Shown here: in pieces, positions 12,301 to 22,800 of the stretch | Layout: the number at the start of each line of letters is the position of its first letter | Position numbering within the stretch: position 1 is the stretch's first letter | NCBI GenBank assembly: GCA_030374765.1 | Contig: JARGXX010000068.1 | Coordinates: forward strand, 310,001-374,000 | Length of the DNA stretch: 64,000 nucleotides | From: Agarophyton chilense | Lineage: Eukaryota; Rhodophyta; Florideophyceae; Gracilariales; Gracilariaceae | Direction: 5' to 3' | The notes under the pieces: generated by a model | The model's database searches: none | What the model was told of the DNA's origin: nothing | What the model saw: the letters and a program-made list of their open reading frames with translations, nothing else | Translations under genes and position numbers: made by a program

Positions 12301-14312
12301 ACGGGGGTTAAGGGGTCCAGTTTTGGTGGTTGGCCTTTCCGCAAAAGCGCGTTTAACGGTGCAGCCTTGTCCGCAAAGTGCAGGATGAATCGTCGGTAGA
12401 CGTTTGCGAGTCCCAGAAAGGAACGAAGCTCGGTTTGCGTCCGCGGTTCTTTTGCCTCTTTGATTGACTTAACACGAGTCTCCTTGATTGTAACACGTCC
12501 TGGACGGATAACACGGCCGAGGTACTTCACGGTGTCCGTGAAGAAGTCACATTTCTTCAACTTAAGAGTGACACCCGCATCTCGAAGCGTGGTCATGATA
12601 TCCCTCACATGAGTGAGATGTTTGTCCAGATTATCTGAGAAGACGATTTTGTCATCCAGGTAGACCAGGCAGGTACGCCATTTGAAGCGGGCCAATGGGA
12701 TGTCGATGGCTCGCTGGAAAGTAGCGGGGGCGTTGGTAAGACCAAAAAGCATTCATTTGAAACGGTAGAGACCGGAGTGACACGCGAAAGCGGTTTTATC
12801 CTGGTCTTGCTTCCTTACCGGACTTTCCAGTATCCCCAATTGGCGTCCTGGGTTTTAAAGACGGTGGTGGTGCCCAGCGAGTCAATGTACTCGTCCATTC
12901 TTGGGATTGGATACACGTACTTGACGGTAATGGCATTCAACCGACGGTAATCGACGCAAAACCTCCAGGAACCATCCTGCTTTGGAGCCAGTACTACTGG
13001 AGAAGCCCACGGCGACTGAGCCGGTTCAATGACTCCTGCTCGAAACATTTTGTCCACTTGTGCCTTTTCCTCCGCGCGTGCGGCGGGTCCGGCACGGTAT
13101 GGGTGCTGAGAGATGGGATGGGTGTCCGGTAGCAAATCAATCCGGTGTTCCGTAGTGGCAATTTCACCAAGGGAGCCGTCCCAGATAGTGGTGAAGTCCC
13201 TTAAAAGTTCTTGCAATCGATGGCGGTATGACTCCGGGACGTGGCTGAGATCCAGGTCCTCGAGTTCTTGGACTGGATCGGAGCGGTCACCAGTCGTTGA
13301 AACGGGCTGCGTCCCTGATGATACAGGTTGAACCCCGGGTACCGGTGATGAAATGGGTTCCGGGCTGTCCCCCTCCTTAGAGTGAACGAGTCCGAGAACG
13401 TCAGCTGCGGTCAGCTTTGTCGGCACCATAGCGATGGGGTGCGGCCTGACGGATCCTATCACTTGGTTCTTCACCAGATACTGGGGTACAGTCCCTAGAT
13501 TGGCGATCAGCACGTTAAACGGTTGGTTTGGCTCCACATGGACGATTCCATTCGCAATTGCGAGGCTGTGCTTGTCATACAGTGAAGACAATGGTTGCAA
13601 GACCCGGAGTCCGTGTTGACGGGAGACTACTTTCACCATCATTTGGGAGTCAGGCGGGACGCACAACCACATTGCGACGCGAAGCTTATTAGATTCACGT
13701 TTATCCGGTCCAGGTTCCTGTGCTGCCGGTAGCGGGACATGCTTCTTCGTGGCACGCCAAAGCTGACGACGAACGATCGGAGTGGACGATCCATCCTCTA
13801 TCTCGACACGCCGTTGGCGGGGGAAGATGGCTTCGACGAAGCGGTCGCATAAGTCGCAACCCAAGATGACCGGGGGCGAGCGCCAACGCCGACTACTAGT
13901 TCTATGAACCCCACCGTATCCAACGGGTTGTTGTTCGCGTCAGCGACCTCCGGGACGTGGTCGCGGCGGATCCTAGACTGCAAGACAGGTGGTAACACTT
14001 CCTCCAAGACAAGGTTCGGACCGGCACCGGTGTCTAAGACGGTAAGGTGTCGCACCATAAACTGGGGTGAAAGGCCAAGGTCAGCATAGACCTTGTAGTT
14101 TCTCTAGGCCATCACCAGAACTTTATCCGGTAACCGGTTATGGGAAACACGTTTCCGCGGACGACGCAGAACACTAAATTGTTCCGAGTTCACGGCTTTG
14201 ACGGCCTCTTTCCTTGAAAGGATTTTAACCGGGGAGCGAGGCTTGGACGCCTCGGGCGCCGTCGACCTCGACTCTGAGGGCACCCCTCCTTTAGAGGAGA
14301 CCCCCACATTTA
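9342..14312 (-). pseudogene. pol: Element 1 pol (protease, RT, RNase H, integrase, chromodomain), broken
   Basis: The minus-strand polyprotein lies in the -1 frame relative to gag. In order it has an aspartic protease (VLDTGAGPN near 14040), RT with the YLDD box (LVYLDDKIVF near 12660), RNase H (TDHASLRWLL near 12000), the integrase zinc region (FCTDC near 11370), an integrase core with LLSDN and HPQTNGQAERFN, a Ser/Pro-rich linker of about 200 residues, and a chromodomain (YLVRWYGYGPEWDSDEPIEHL, about 9400-9480). Breaks are TAG 14104-14106, a deletion with frameshift near 13870, a one-base loss near 12820, TGA 12753-12755 (CGA in element 2), TAA 11394-11396, TAA 11154-11156 (CAA in element 2) and TGA 9687-9689. 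Confidence 0.9.
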
Positions 14313-14318
14313 GTTTTT
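14286..14318 (-). promoter_or_regulatory. Candidate -1 frameshift site and stem-loop, element 1 gag/pol
   Basis: On the minus strand gag ends CAG AAA AAC TAA, and the -1 frame leads straight into pol (CTA AAT GTG). Thirteen bases after the AAC a hairpin CTCCT-CTAA-AGGAG forms (14286-14299). Elements 2 and 4 keep the same spacing with a covarying base pair. Confidence 0.55.
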
Positions 14319-16370
14319 CTGGGCCTGCTCCGCCGGAGGCGGCTGCTCAGGACGTTGAGCAGGCAACGCCGGGGCATCAGGTCCAGAAGGTACCGCAGAA
14401 GCGGTGGGGTGACCGACCACGTCGGTGACACGGGATTCCGGTGCAGGTACGACCCGAGCTCGAAGAAGCGACACGTGACGTGGATCATCCGTTCGAGCAC
14501 GGATATAGGATGCAATCGGAACAGCTGCTTTGTTCTCCAGGGATAGGGCCTCGTAATTGACTACGACTTGTGCCCATTCTCGGAGAAACAACACACATTG
14601 TGGAGAAGTATGGCCGGGTTTGTAGCAGAGATGACAAATCGGACCAGAAGCCGGTGTTGGATGGCGAGGCTCGGCGAACTTCACCGCGGGGCGGGTATCT
14701 CTCCAACCAGGACGCGAAAAGCGGACATTAACACTCTCGTGTGGGACGCGTGGCGCACGGACGCGACCATTATCCGCATAGAATAGCGTGTCATCCCCAA
14801 CCACGTATTGTGATTCGTCCAAGGTTGAGGGTAACTCCGTTGTCGGGATGGAATGAACGTCGCTATGGGCTAGCTGCACGTTATCATAATCCCTTCGAGA
14901 GGTCTGTTCGTCGATCATCGAAGCTGACGGGGTACCCGGTTGTAACATCAACGCTTTTGCGGACCTAACCCTGGATCCAGGAGTACGTGCGCGCAGGGCT
15001 TCACCTTCTGCGCGAGCGAACTGCACTAGTTCCAAATACGTGGCTTTAGGTCTATCTGCTCGACGTCGAGCAACAAGAGCCCGGATCGCCGGGTCCAAAC
15101 CATCGACAAACATGGTACAACGCTCTTCAGCGGGGTAAACATTGCCACAGCGGTGGAAGGCCTTGTTAAGGCGCGACGAATAATCGGTTTCCGACTCGCC
15201 TGGACGTTGGCGAGTGTCCCGCAGGGCACGTATCGCCTGCTGAATGGCGGAGTTAGTAGCATACGACCTCAGGAGGTACTGAACTGCTTCGGGCCAGCAG
15301 GTTACCCCTTCTTCGGACGCGCGTGATATACCTCTGACAGAGTGATACTGGTCTTCTGCAAGCCCACGTAAGAAGTACGGTAAGGCAATGTAGGCCTGTC
15401 CCTCGTTCATTCCAAGGATGTCAGCTTCCGCGACAAAGCGTGCCAAGAAATCCAACACCAATATTGGGTCTTCTCCAGAAAACAACTGGTTGCGAAGTGA
15501 GAGCTGCATTCGCTTGATGCAGTCCTTCACTCTTCCCGTACCACGGGGTGTACGATCCAAAGAGGAGTCCTCCAAACTGTAGTACCGGTATGATAAGAGC
15601 TTCTTAAAGATTGAATTGGTCGGTTTCAGCTCCTTCAAACCTGTGTGCTTCCTTCCCTTCGTGCGGGCACGGATCACACCATGGGTGGCTGTTGACCGCT
15701 TAGAGCGTGAGGAACGCTCACGGCGAGCTATTTCCACCGAAGAATCGGAAGATTGGGACTCCGAGGATGAGGAGTCTGACGGTTCGGGATCCGTGTCTCT
15801 TCGCTTCCTTCGAGCCTGGCGGTTCTCTTCCTTATTTCCCTTGTGGGATACTGCAACCGGCTCGGCCAGATCATTACCCGACATCAGGGTTTGTTCCAAC
15901 GTCTCGAGACGGCTTTGGACGCGCGAGAACTTGTCCGCGACGTCCTTGACAAAGGCCGAGGGTCCACCAAGGGGCTCCAGAATCGAGTTCACATCCGCAC
16001 GGAGGACACGGAGGTCCTCAGAAAAATCCTGCGTAGCAGTGTCATCCATCTTCTTGCGAAGGGAATCGAACTCCTCTGCAAGGATGACTTGAGCTTCCCG
16101 CATAGAGCGGAGTTGCTCTTCCACAGCTGCAAGGCTGGGATGGGGGGTGACATCCCTAGCAGGGGAGAGCATCTGGGCGGCGGCAGACGCCGGTCCTGCT
16201 CCACTTGCTGGGGGTGTCCAATCAGAGACAGGAGGTCTCGAGGTCCTTCCACCTGGCACGCCAGTCGATCCACCGGTATGAGACCGTGAACGAGCCGGGA
16301 TACGGGATGGTTGCGATGGTTCCGGTGCACCAGTTTGACTCCGCGTCCTCGGACGGTCTTTGGACGACAT
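14310..16370 (-). CDS. gag: Element 1 Gag, intact
   Basis: 686 residues from ATG, uninterrupted. The N-terminal 100 residues are Pro/Ser/Arg-rich. A leucine/aspartate-rich helical region with RVLRADVNSI-type pattern follows (about 110-170). Next come an acidic serine tract and an RSSRSKRS basic patch (about 195-230). The central capsid-like domain includes DPILVLDFLARFV and the LNKAFHRCGNVYPAEERC block. A CCHC zinc knuckle CHLCYKPGHTSPQC lies at about 579-592, before a proline-rich tail. It packages the element RNA and forms the particle. It is the only intact long gene of this copy. Confidence 0.92.
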   Translation of the reverse strand: MSSKDRPRTRSQTGAPEPSQPSRIPARSRSHTGGSTGVPGGRTSRPPVSDWTPPASGAGPASAAAQMLSPARDVTPHPSLAAVEEQLRSMREAQVILAEEFDSLRKKMDDTATQDFSEDLRVLRADVNSILEPLGGPSAFVKDVADKFSRVQSRLETLEQTLMSGNDLAEPVAVSHKGNKEENRQARRKRRDTDPEPSDSSSSESQSSDSSVEIARRERSSRSKRSTATHGVIRARTKGRKHTGLKELKPTNSIFKKLLSYRYYSLEDSSLDRTPRGTGRVKDCIKRMQLSLRNQLFSGEDPILVLDFLARFVAEADILGMNEGQAYIALPYFLRGLAEDQYHSVRGISRASEEGVTCWPEAVQYLLRSYATNSAIQQAIRALRDTRQRPGESETDYSSRLNKAFHRCGNVYPAEERCTMFVDGLDPAIRALVARRRADRPKATYLELVQFARAEGEALRARTPGSRVRSAKALMLQPGTPSASMIDEQTSRRDYDNVQLAHSDVHSIPTTELPSTLDESQYVVGDDTLFYADNGRVRAPRVPHESVNVRFSRPGWRDTRPAVKFAEPRHPTPASGPICHLCYKPGHTSPQCVLFLREWAQVVVNYEALSLENKAAVPIASYIRARTDDPRHVSLLRARVVPAPESRVTDVVGHPTASAVPSGPDAPALPAQRPEQPPPAEQAQKN

Positions 16371-16513
16371 GAGATCAGAATCCGTTACACGTGAGTATCC
16401 AAACCCGATCGGCTAGCGGGGCCAAGAAACTTACTCAAAGAGGGCAACTGAGATCAACCTCAATTTGTGAGTCCTCTTTCCGATTAATCGTGACTGAGTG
16501 TGCCCGACTCAAA

Positions 16514-16532
16514 CTTCTAAGTCGGGAGACCA
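16514..16532 (-). promoter_or_regulatory. Element 1 primer binding site (tRNA-Tyr type)
   Basis: TGGTCTCCCGACTTAGAAG on the minus strand, three bases after the 5' LTR. It is complementary to a tRNA 3' end TCTAAGTCGGGAGACCA. A GGGAGACCA end is typical of eukaryotic tRNA-Tyr (known for yeast tRNA-Tyr). The same site is present in elements 2, 3 and 4. Confidence 0.8.
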
Positions 16533-16535
16533 GTT

Positions 16536-17421
16536 TGTGGGACAACGTTTGGAGCGGAGATACCACGAAGATGTTCGGGATCTTCCTCTCTTGAGAGACA
16601 CGCCTCAGGCGGAGGAGACGCGTCGCAGCGGAGCACAGAAACAGAGCCACTCTGGAAAGGCACGACGAAATCGGGTGTAAGACCGAGGCCAGTCCGGCGG
16701 GATACACCTAGAGTGTTTAGGTGAGCACGGCACAGTCCAGGGTGTGACCAATCCTAGGCGGAGCGGTATCACGGCGATTGTCGGAAAAGGAGCGAGGAAA
16801 CACTCGTATGAGGTGGACGAGCGGGGGGAGTGGGGCGGCCACTCACGAGAGCCAAAAAGAAGAACAAGAAAAAAACGGGGGCGAAACCCTATACAGGGGC
16901 GAGACTACGACAAGTGTCGGCGATTAAATATGAACCCACGGTGGTGGTAGCACTCTGGTCGACAGAGGGGTGGATGAACTAACGCGCAACGGGCGCTCAC
17001 GCAGTATGCGGTGAAGACGCGCCGAAGGCGAAAAGTTCAGAGCCAAGACTCCCTCCTTGGTCCCCCAAGAGGGTGTTTACTGGGGAGCAGTGCTCAACGT
17101 CCTAAGTAGTGTGGCGCGCGGCCCCTGACAGTGGGCGCGCGCCCGAAAAATAGACACTAAATAGCGATAGCGTAGCTAAAAGAATAATACAAGTTACTAA
17201 ATAATACTAACCATTAGGTACAGTGCGGGCCACGTGTGGCACGCCTCGTACTCGAGCGTTGGCATCCGTGCAGTCCACGTGTTCCACCCGTGTGCACTTC
17301 CGGTCCTAACCGGCCGTCAGCACGCAATAGCGGTATAGCTTGTCATAGCCCAAGCTATTCCTCAAGCGAGCGAAACTTCTAAGTCCTGCGAAGAAACCCC
17401 CTTGAACGGTATTGTCCTTCA
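16536..17421 (-). repeat. Element 1 5' LTR
   Basis: 886 bp, about 17 differences from 6341-7226 counted by eye. As the 5' LTR it should carry the promoter for gag-pol transcription toward lower coordinates. Confidence 0.95.
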
Positions 17422-17426
17422 CTCAT
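17422..17426. repeat. Target-site duplication of element 1 (right), CTCAT
   Basis: Exact copy of 6336-6340. Confidence 0.95.
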
Positions 17427-17549
17427 CTTCAGATCATGAACCATACCAAACGAATGATCTCTCTGTTTATAACCTCCTTGTAGCTCTCCATTCTTATGAA
17501 CATCGGTGACGCTCCGATCTAGGACGCAATCGCTTCAGATCTCCCCGTT

Positions 17550-18201
17550 TTGAAGGATACGAACGCCAACACAGCCACGGTTTACATTAAGCCTACCACA
17601 AAACTTCCCAAAACCAAATTTGTTTGTAATCAACAAAGTCGAAAAGATCTGGATCACCTTTCAACTCATCGCACTAAAACCGCTGCTGCAGAAGATAAAA
17701 GAACTGAATGTTACATGCGCTTGAGTGTAAAGAGATGCATAGATGCGTCATATCACGGACTCGGCTATCATAAAACAGCAGAATATGCACGTAATGAGCT
17801 CTAGAAGGCACTACATGTCCGGTGTTAGTGCCAAAAACGTCTGGCATGTAACAAAAAGCATCATCGAGATGGCCAAGAAGGTAATAGTTGACGTCTTTAG
17901 CGAGGCGAATGAAGAACATGAAGAGCAAATTGCAAACACGCGTGGGAAAGAAGGCAACGCTCAACAAGTTCTCAATCAGGAGATACTGGAATACAAGCAT
18001 GCCTCATCGAGGCGCACTTTAACGTCAGACAAAAGCGCATCGAAAGCGATTTCAAATCTACATGATTCATGCAAGGTGAAGCAGAAACGCAATAGAGAGC
18101 GAAAGGAGACGTTTGAGGAAAACAAGAAGCGACGTTTACCGGAGAGAGAAGAGCGCCAACGACTTAGGTCGGTCTCGTATTTGCTGATCCTTCGGGCCTA
18201 A
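17550..18201 (+). pseudogene. Unidentified basic protein remnant, possibly transposase-derived
   Basis: Two overlapping frames look coding: 17550-17804 (no ATG start) and 17743-18201 (ATG start, 152 codons). The second is rich in Lys, Arg and Glu, with a likely coiled-coil or nuclear-type tail (RKETFEENKKRRLPEREER). The first has a CIDASYHGLGYHKTAEYA stretch, loosely reminiscent of the region before the DDE core in some Mutator-like transposases. That resemblance is weak and no catalytic motif is visible. Confidence 0.25.
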
Positions 18202-19738
18202 ACTAGTATCGGTCATGTAATTAGAGGAAGTGCTGCCCTGCAGAGGCACCAGAGCGAGCAGTTTGGATCCCATGCCGACCATTCTGTACAAAATAGACGG
18301 AGGCTTTGTACACTTTCAAGTTTCCATAAAAATTCGGGTCGCTTACGGCGCACTTTTACGATTTCCTCAAAGGTAAAACCCGTCTATAAAGGTCGCAGAA
18401 GAACTAAATGGACAATTGATGAGTCTTATGGTAGCATTTTTACGGACACTGTTTTTCTCGGTTAGCTTTAGATCTTCAGTGCTTGGTCTTGTTGCCATTC
18501 ACAAAGAACACGCTCTTAGAAAATCTTATTATTATTCCCTCCATACCCAACCGCTATTTCTCGGAAGGAGACGAAATGAGGTTGGATATAACGCTGTCTA
18601 ACTCAGAAAAAACTTTGTACAAGAAATGACGAGAGTTATTTGACATCGTACCCTTTGTGAAGCTATATTCATGCTGAAAATGTTGCAAGCTTAATCTACT
18701 TTCGTTGATCCGTCCCAATAGATCTATAAACTTTAAAAGAATTTTTTCACCATTGAAAGTGCGTTTTTGAAAAAGCAGCAGCATAATAAAGGTGTATTTG
18801 CTTCACACATCCATTACAGCTGCAAATGTAGTTGATGGTTGGTGATGCAGCGCTTGAAAGGCCTCCCGGGTCATATGAACAGTTTTTACAAACCGTTGAT
18901 CATCAGGATCTACTAAAAATAATGTATAAATGTGTCTGAGATGTATGTTTCACGTAAAGTGTTTTTGCGCCGCACAAATAATTGGCTCTGCCTAAAACTT
19001 CTGATTTGCTTTTGTTGTTGCTATACATTTTTTCAGTGGAGCTTCCCGCCAATATCACTCCTTGTTGCGCGGGCAAGTCTATGTGCAGCGCAGTTTGGGC
19101 CATTTTCTGATACATGCGCACGCCAAAAATGATATCATCCTTCTTTGCGACTATGCGGAGCTAAATGCGCCTTGCCCTTCGCGAAGGAGAGGATGATATC
19201 ATGTGTAACAACAGCGTGTACGTGTTATACGATACAAAAAAGACTAAAGTCGGCCCTTATCTGCGAATTAAGAATCCTCCTAAAACGTGTTAATCAGCAA
19301 AGAAGAATTGCTTATTTAAAAACGGCTAATAGAGTAGCCAGAGCTAGCCCTCTGTAGTTCAATTTGTAGAACAAGTACGTGGTCTTATGATTTTGACGTG
19401 CACTGTACCAGAAGCTGAGGTCAGCGTTTTCATTGGCCAGGATTCGAATGTATGTGATGCCGTGTGTTTTCGGCTCCTGCGCCAATGCAGGCTGCATACG
19501 CATCGACGCTATGGCAACCATGAACACTCGCGTCTTCGCAGTTGCATTGCAGAGCGGAAGTGCACTAGGGGAGTGGGAGAGGGAACGCGAGCGCGAGCGC
19601 GAGGGGATGGGCGCTGGGTGCTGGTGACACCGTACGCGCGGGAGAGGCGAGACCCACGTGACACCGCCACCGCCTCGCGCGCTTTGAATCTGTGCGTGTT
19701 AGTTGGGGGAGGCGGGGAGGCGCCGCCGACGCGGGCAG
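18202..19738. other. Spacer upstream of the membrane-protein gene
   Basis: No gene supported. It holds an inverted repeat at 19129-19202, a GCGCGA-type short repeat near 19580-19605, and a GC-rich stretch (about 19555-19740) that probably contains the promoter of the downstream gene. Confidence 0.5.
19129..19202. repeat. Imperfect inverted repeat
   Basis: ATGATATCATCC at 19129-19140 is mirrored by GGATGATATCAT at 19191-19202. The pairing extends inward imperfectly (TTCTTTGCG against CGCGAAGGAGA). Each arm contains the palindrome ATGATATCAT. It could be a folded RNA or the end of a small non-autonomous element. Confidence 0.6.
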
Positions 19739-19745
19739 TATAAAG
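19739..19745 (+). promoter_or_regulatory. TATA box of the membrane-protein gene
   Basis: TATAAAG follows a GC-rich stretch. A start site 25-30 bp downstream would fall near 19769, giving a leader of about 110 nt before the ATG at 19880. Confidence 0.6.
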
Positions 19746-19773
19746 CGCGTTGCGCTTGGTGCGAGTGAGTGCA

Positions 19774-19890
19774 ATGTTCGAACATCACTCCGTCGTTTGG
19801 TTCCGCGCGTCTTTGCTCTACACGCTTTTATCTGTCTGCTTCGATTTCTTGCTTGTTGCTTGCGTCTTGCTTCTTCATCATGCGCAGTAG
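19774..19890 (+). CDS. Overlapping upstream ORF (38 codons)
   Basis: An ATG at 19774 opens a 38-codon frame ending TAG at 19888-19890, which overlaps the main ATG at 19880 in another frame. The peptide is hydrophobic. The ATG lies only about 5 nt after the predicted transcription start, so it may be skipped or absent from the mRNA. If included it would reduce translation of the main frame. Confidence 0.3.
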   Translation: MFEHHSVVWFRASLLYTLLSVCFDFLLVACVLLLHHAQ

Positions 19891-22800
19891 CGTCGAGCGT
19901 CCCGCCCGCGAAGATGTTGTTGCCCGTATCACAGATGACGTTGATTCCTTCGACGACGACACCGATGACGTTGTGGCTCGCCTCCCGTCGAACCCTTCCA
20001 CCCTGCACCAAATCACCGATCACTCTGAAAGCAATCCGTCCTTTTCACACGACCACACCCACTCATCCTTCCGAGCCGGTGGCACTGCGCATGAGCCCCA
20101 AGCGAACCCTGCCAGCTTACGGCAACACACGTCCGCTTCGCGCTCCGACGCCACCACGGACGCTGATGGTATCGTCCAAGTCACCGATCACATGCAACCG
20201 AATCCACCCCTCGCGCCAAAAGACGCCCGCCCCTCATTCAAGGCGCTCCACGAACCCGACCACTCTCCCAAACTCATTGACGACGTCCAGCCGTACCCAG
20301 CAAGCTCTCTTGCAAAGGCGCCCAAAGCTGACAAACACAACAACCCCCATGTCGCCGAAACCCATGGTCTTTACGTCACCGATGAAATCGAGCCGAATCC
20401 AACCGCCATCGTACAACACACGCCAAACTCCCGTCACACCAATGCCACCGAGCAAAACTTTCATGACATCGTCGATGAAATCGAGCCGAATCCAACCGCC
20501 ATCGTACAACACACGCCAAACTCCCATCACACCAATGCCACCGAGGACATCGTCGATGAGATCGAGCCGAATCCGGCTTACGCACAACCAAAGCGCCCTT
20601 CATTCTTCGAAATCGTGGAAGGAGACGAAGAATTTTCCGATGCCATTGGCGAAATCGATCCGCCTCTCATGGCCCCAGAGGAGGCCATTCTCGAGTTTGT
20701 AGACTTGTACGCCGAGGGCGAAACGCGGCGCAGGAACCTACCCAAGCCGCTGTCCATCGACCATGTTTTGCGCGATGCGGAAAACAATGGGAGTGACTAT
20801 TGTGCCACGCATGAGGGCTACGGCTGGTACTTTAAGGAGAATGGCGGGGGCTATCGCGGTTATGACCCCATCTCTCCGAGAGACTTACAACAACAAACGC
20901 AACCAGCGAATGACTTGTCGACGCCGTTAGCAAAGATCAATGTTGAAAACATTAATCCGGCTTTGCTGCGCGACAACGCCAAGACATCCAAGACCCTGCT
21001 CATCTTCATTGTCATTCTTTCACTTGCTCTTCTTACCCTGTCCATTTGGCAAGTTCTCATCGCCAATTGCTTGGTAACGGAGCTGTGCGAAGCAAACGAC
21101 AGGAGCACTGATCTTGGCACTGCGTACTTGTTCAAGACTTTTGACTTCAGGGTCCCCACTTCATTTGTATGGGCAAACCTGTTGGGCGGCACGTTTGGAA
21201 TGCTTCTGGCGTCCATCTTGGCATTCCTCGTATTGAGAAGGCCTGTCGGTTCCGCGAAAATGGTCCAGGCGTCAACCATCATGCGCAAGGCTTCCATTCT
21301 GTTTCTTGGTCAGCAATCGCTTGCCTTCTTCATCCCGTTTGTGATGTTCTTCACTCTATTTGGCGCAACGGTGAATTGGGAGACTGCCGGGTCGTTTGGA
21401 ATCGGTGTCTTGCTCAGTGTTGCCACAGGCTTCATTTCAAGAACAATGGGGTACCGTGGCAGCGTTCGTGCTTCCGCTGCAACGCATTCGGGAATTGAGC
21501 AGGGAATTCGCCTATCATTCCGCGTGGCTGCCGTGGTGAGCCTGTCAATTCTCGGCATAAGCCTGTTTGGCATCTCGTCTGTGTACTTGATGTTTAGTGA
21601 TGTGCGGGCGCTGGGCGGTTTTGCGGCGGGTGCTGCAACAAGTGCCTTGTTTTTGCGCTTGTCTGGGTGTCTCTTCGGCGTTTCACTCCACGCCCATGAG
21701 GCGGAGAAGAAGATGGAGCAAAGCCGACCGGGCATGAAAACCATCGGCGACTTGCTTGCTGCATGTGTTCAACGCTCCAGTGTTATAGGGCCGGACTGGT
21801 TTGATGCAAACGTCTCGTGCATAACGGCTACAGCTATTCTTGCATCAAGCCTGCCCTTCTTCCATCGCGACTCCTTTGCCATGTGTATTTACAATCACTT
21901 GGGCATTGATGAAGAATGCGGACCGTTTGGAAAGACCCAAGATCTGTCGTACGCAGTGTACATCTGCAGGAACGACAACTTGTACCTCACCTACCCGAAC
22001 CTACCCACTTGGTCCTCGAATTCTGCGTTCGTTGCGGTTCCTTTTCTGCTGGCTGCCGTTGGTCTCTTGACGTCAATCATCTGTGCAATGCTTGCCCGAT
22101 TCAAGGACGTGGGCCCGAAAGGCTCTCCCATTCGGAGCTTCTACCTGAGAAAGAGATTGATCATCAACGCTTTTGTAGGCTGTGCGATTCTTGTGGCGTG
22201 CTTTGCAGCGATCTGCTTCGGTCTGTTTGGTCCGTCCTCTTCATTTCGCGCTCAAAAGGGCTTTGGCAGTGAAACAGATTTGCAGCGCATGGTCTTGGAT
22301 GATAGCGAAAACGCCTGTTTGGAGAGGTCCCTGAATATAAGAGACTTGAACTCCCCGCTTCCGCTTCCAAGTGGGGGCCAGATGAAAGCTGACAAGTACC
22401 GGCCGGTGGCTGCCTCAGGTCGGAGTCTAGGTTCTGCGTCTACAACCTCATGGAGACTATTTCTATGCTGCCTAATAGGACTCTTTGCAGGCGTTGTCTT
22501 GAGTGGCTTCTGTGGGATCTACTTTGTATCCGACTCATTCAGACCCGCAGCCGGCATCCAGAAAGCCGCTCGGTCTGGGACAAGAGCTCTTCTTGTGCAC
22601 TGTCTTGGGAACGGTGTCATATGCAGTTTACTCGGAGGCTCGCTTGTCTTCGCGGCTATCATATCCTCGTTTGTTCTCTACGACGCCTTCGGCGTCGGCG
22701 TTATGGTTGTCTCATACATGAGCTTGAGTGGGGTCGCTTGCACGGCCGTTGCGCTGGGTTCCGTTGGGTTAGACGCGCAAGGTATTACGCGCATTGCATC

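Larger units (their letters stand above)
6341..17421 (-). mobile_element. Element 1: complete Ty3/gypsy chromovirus-like LTR retrotransposon
   Basis: This 11.1-kb element has 886-bp LTRs at both ends and a 5-bp target duplication CTCAT (6336-6340 and 17422-17426). LTR ends are TG...CA. In sense orientation (minus strand) the order is 5' LTR, PBS, gag, pol with a chromodomain, PPT, 3' LTR. A long antisense ORF sits between pol and the PPT. By eye the two LTRs differ at about 17 positions (around 98% identity), so the insertion is fairly young. Both pol and the antisense ORF carry several stops and frameshifts, so this copy is not autonomous. It is closely related to elements 2 and 4. Confidence 0.95.

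Noticed and set aside
14198-16289. Long plus-strand frames opposite element 1 gag
   Set aside because: They are shadows of the intact Gag frame on the minus strand and have no homologue-like conservation.
16501-16532. tRNA anticodon-arm fragment (CCCGACT...AGTCGGG) beside the element 1 PBS
   Set aside because: The hairpin exists only in element 1; elements 2-4 share the PBS but not the upstream half, so it is chance.
19345-19450. tRNA-like string (TAGTTCAATTTGTAGAAC with a later GGATTCGAAT)
   Set aside because: The D-arm-like part is striking, but the anticodon stem does not pair, the T arm has an extra base and fails at the closing pair, and no acceptor stem can be formed.
19769-19879. A 37-residue hydrophobic N-terminal extension (signal peptide) of the membrane protein
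   Set aside because: The extension would have to start with GTG and lies at the predicted transcription start. The first in-frame ATG is at 19880.
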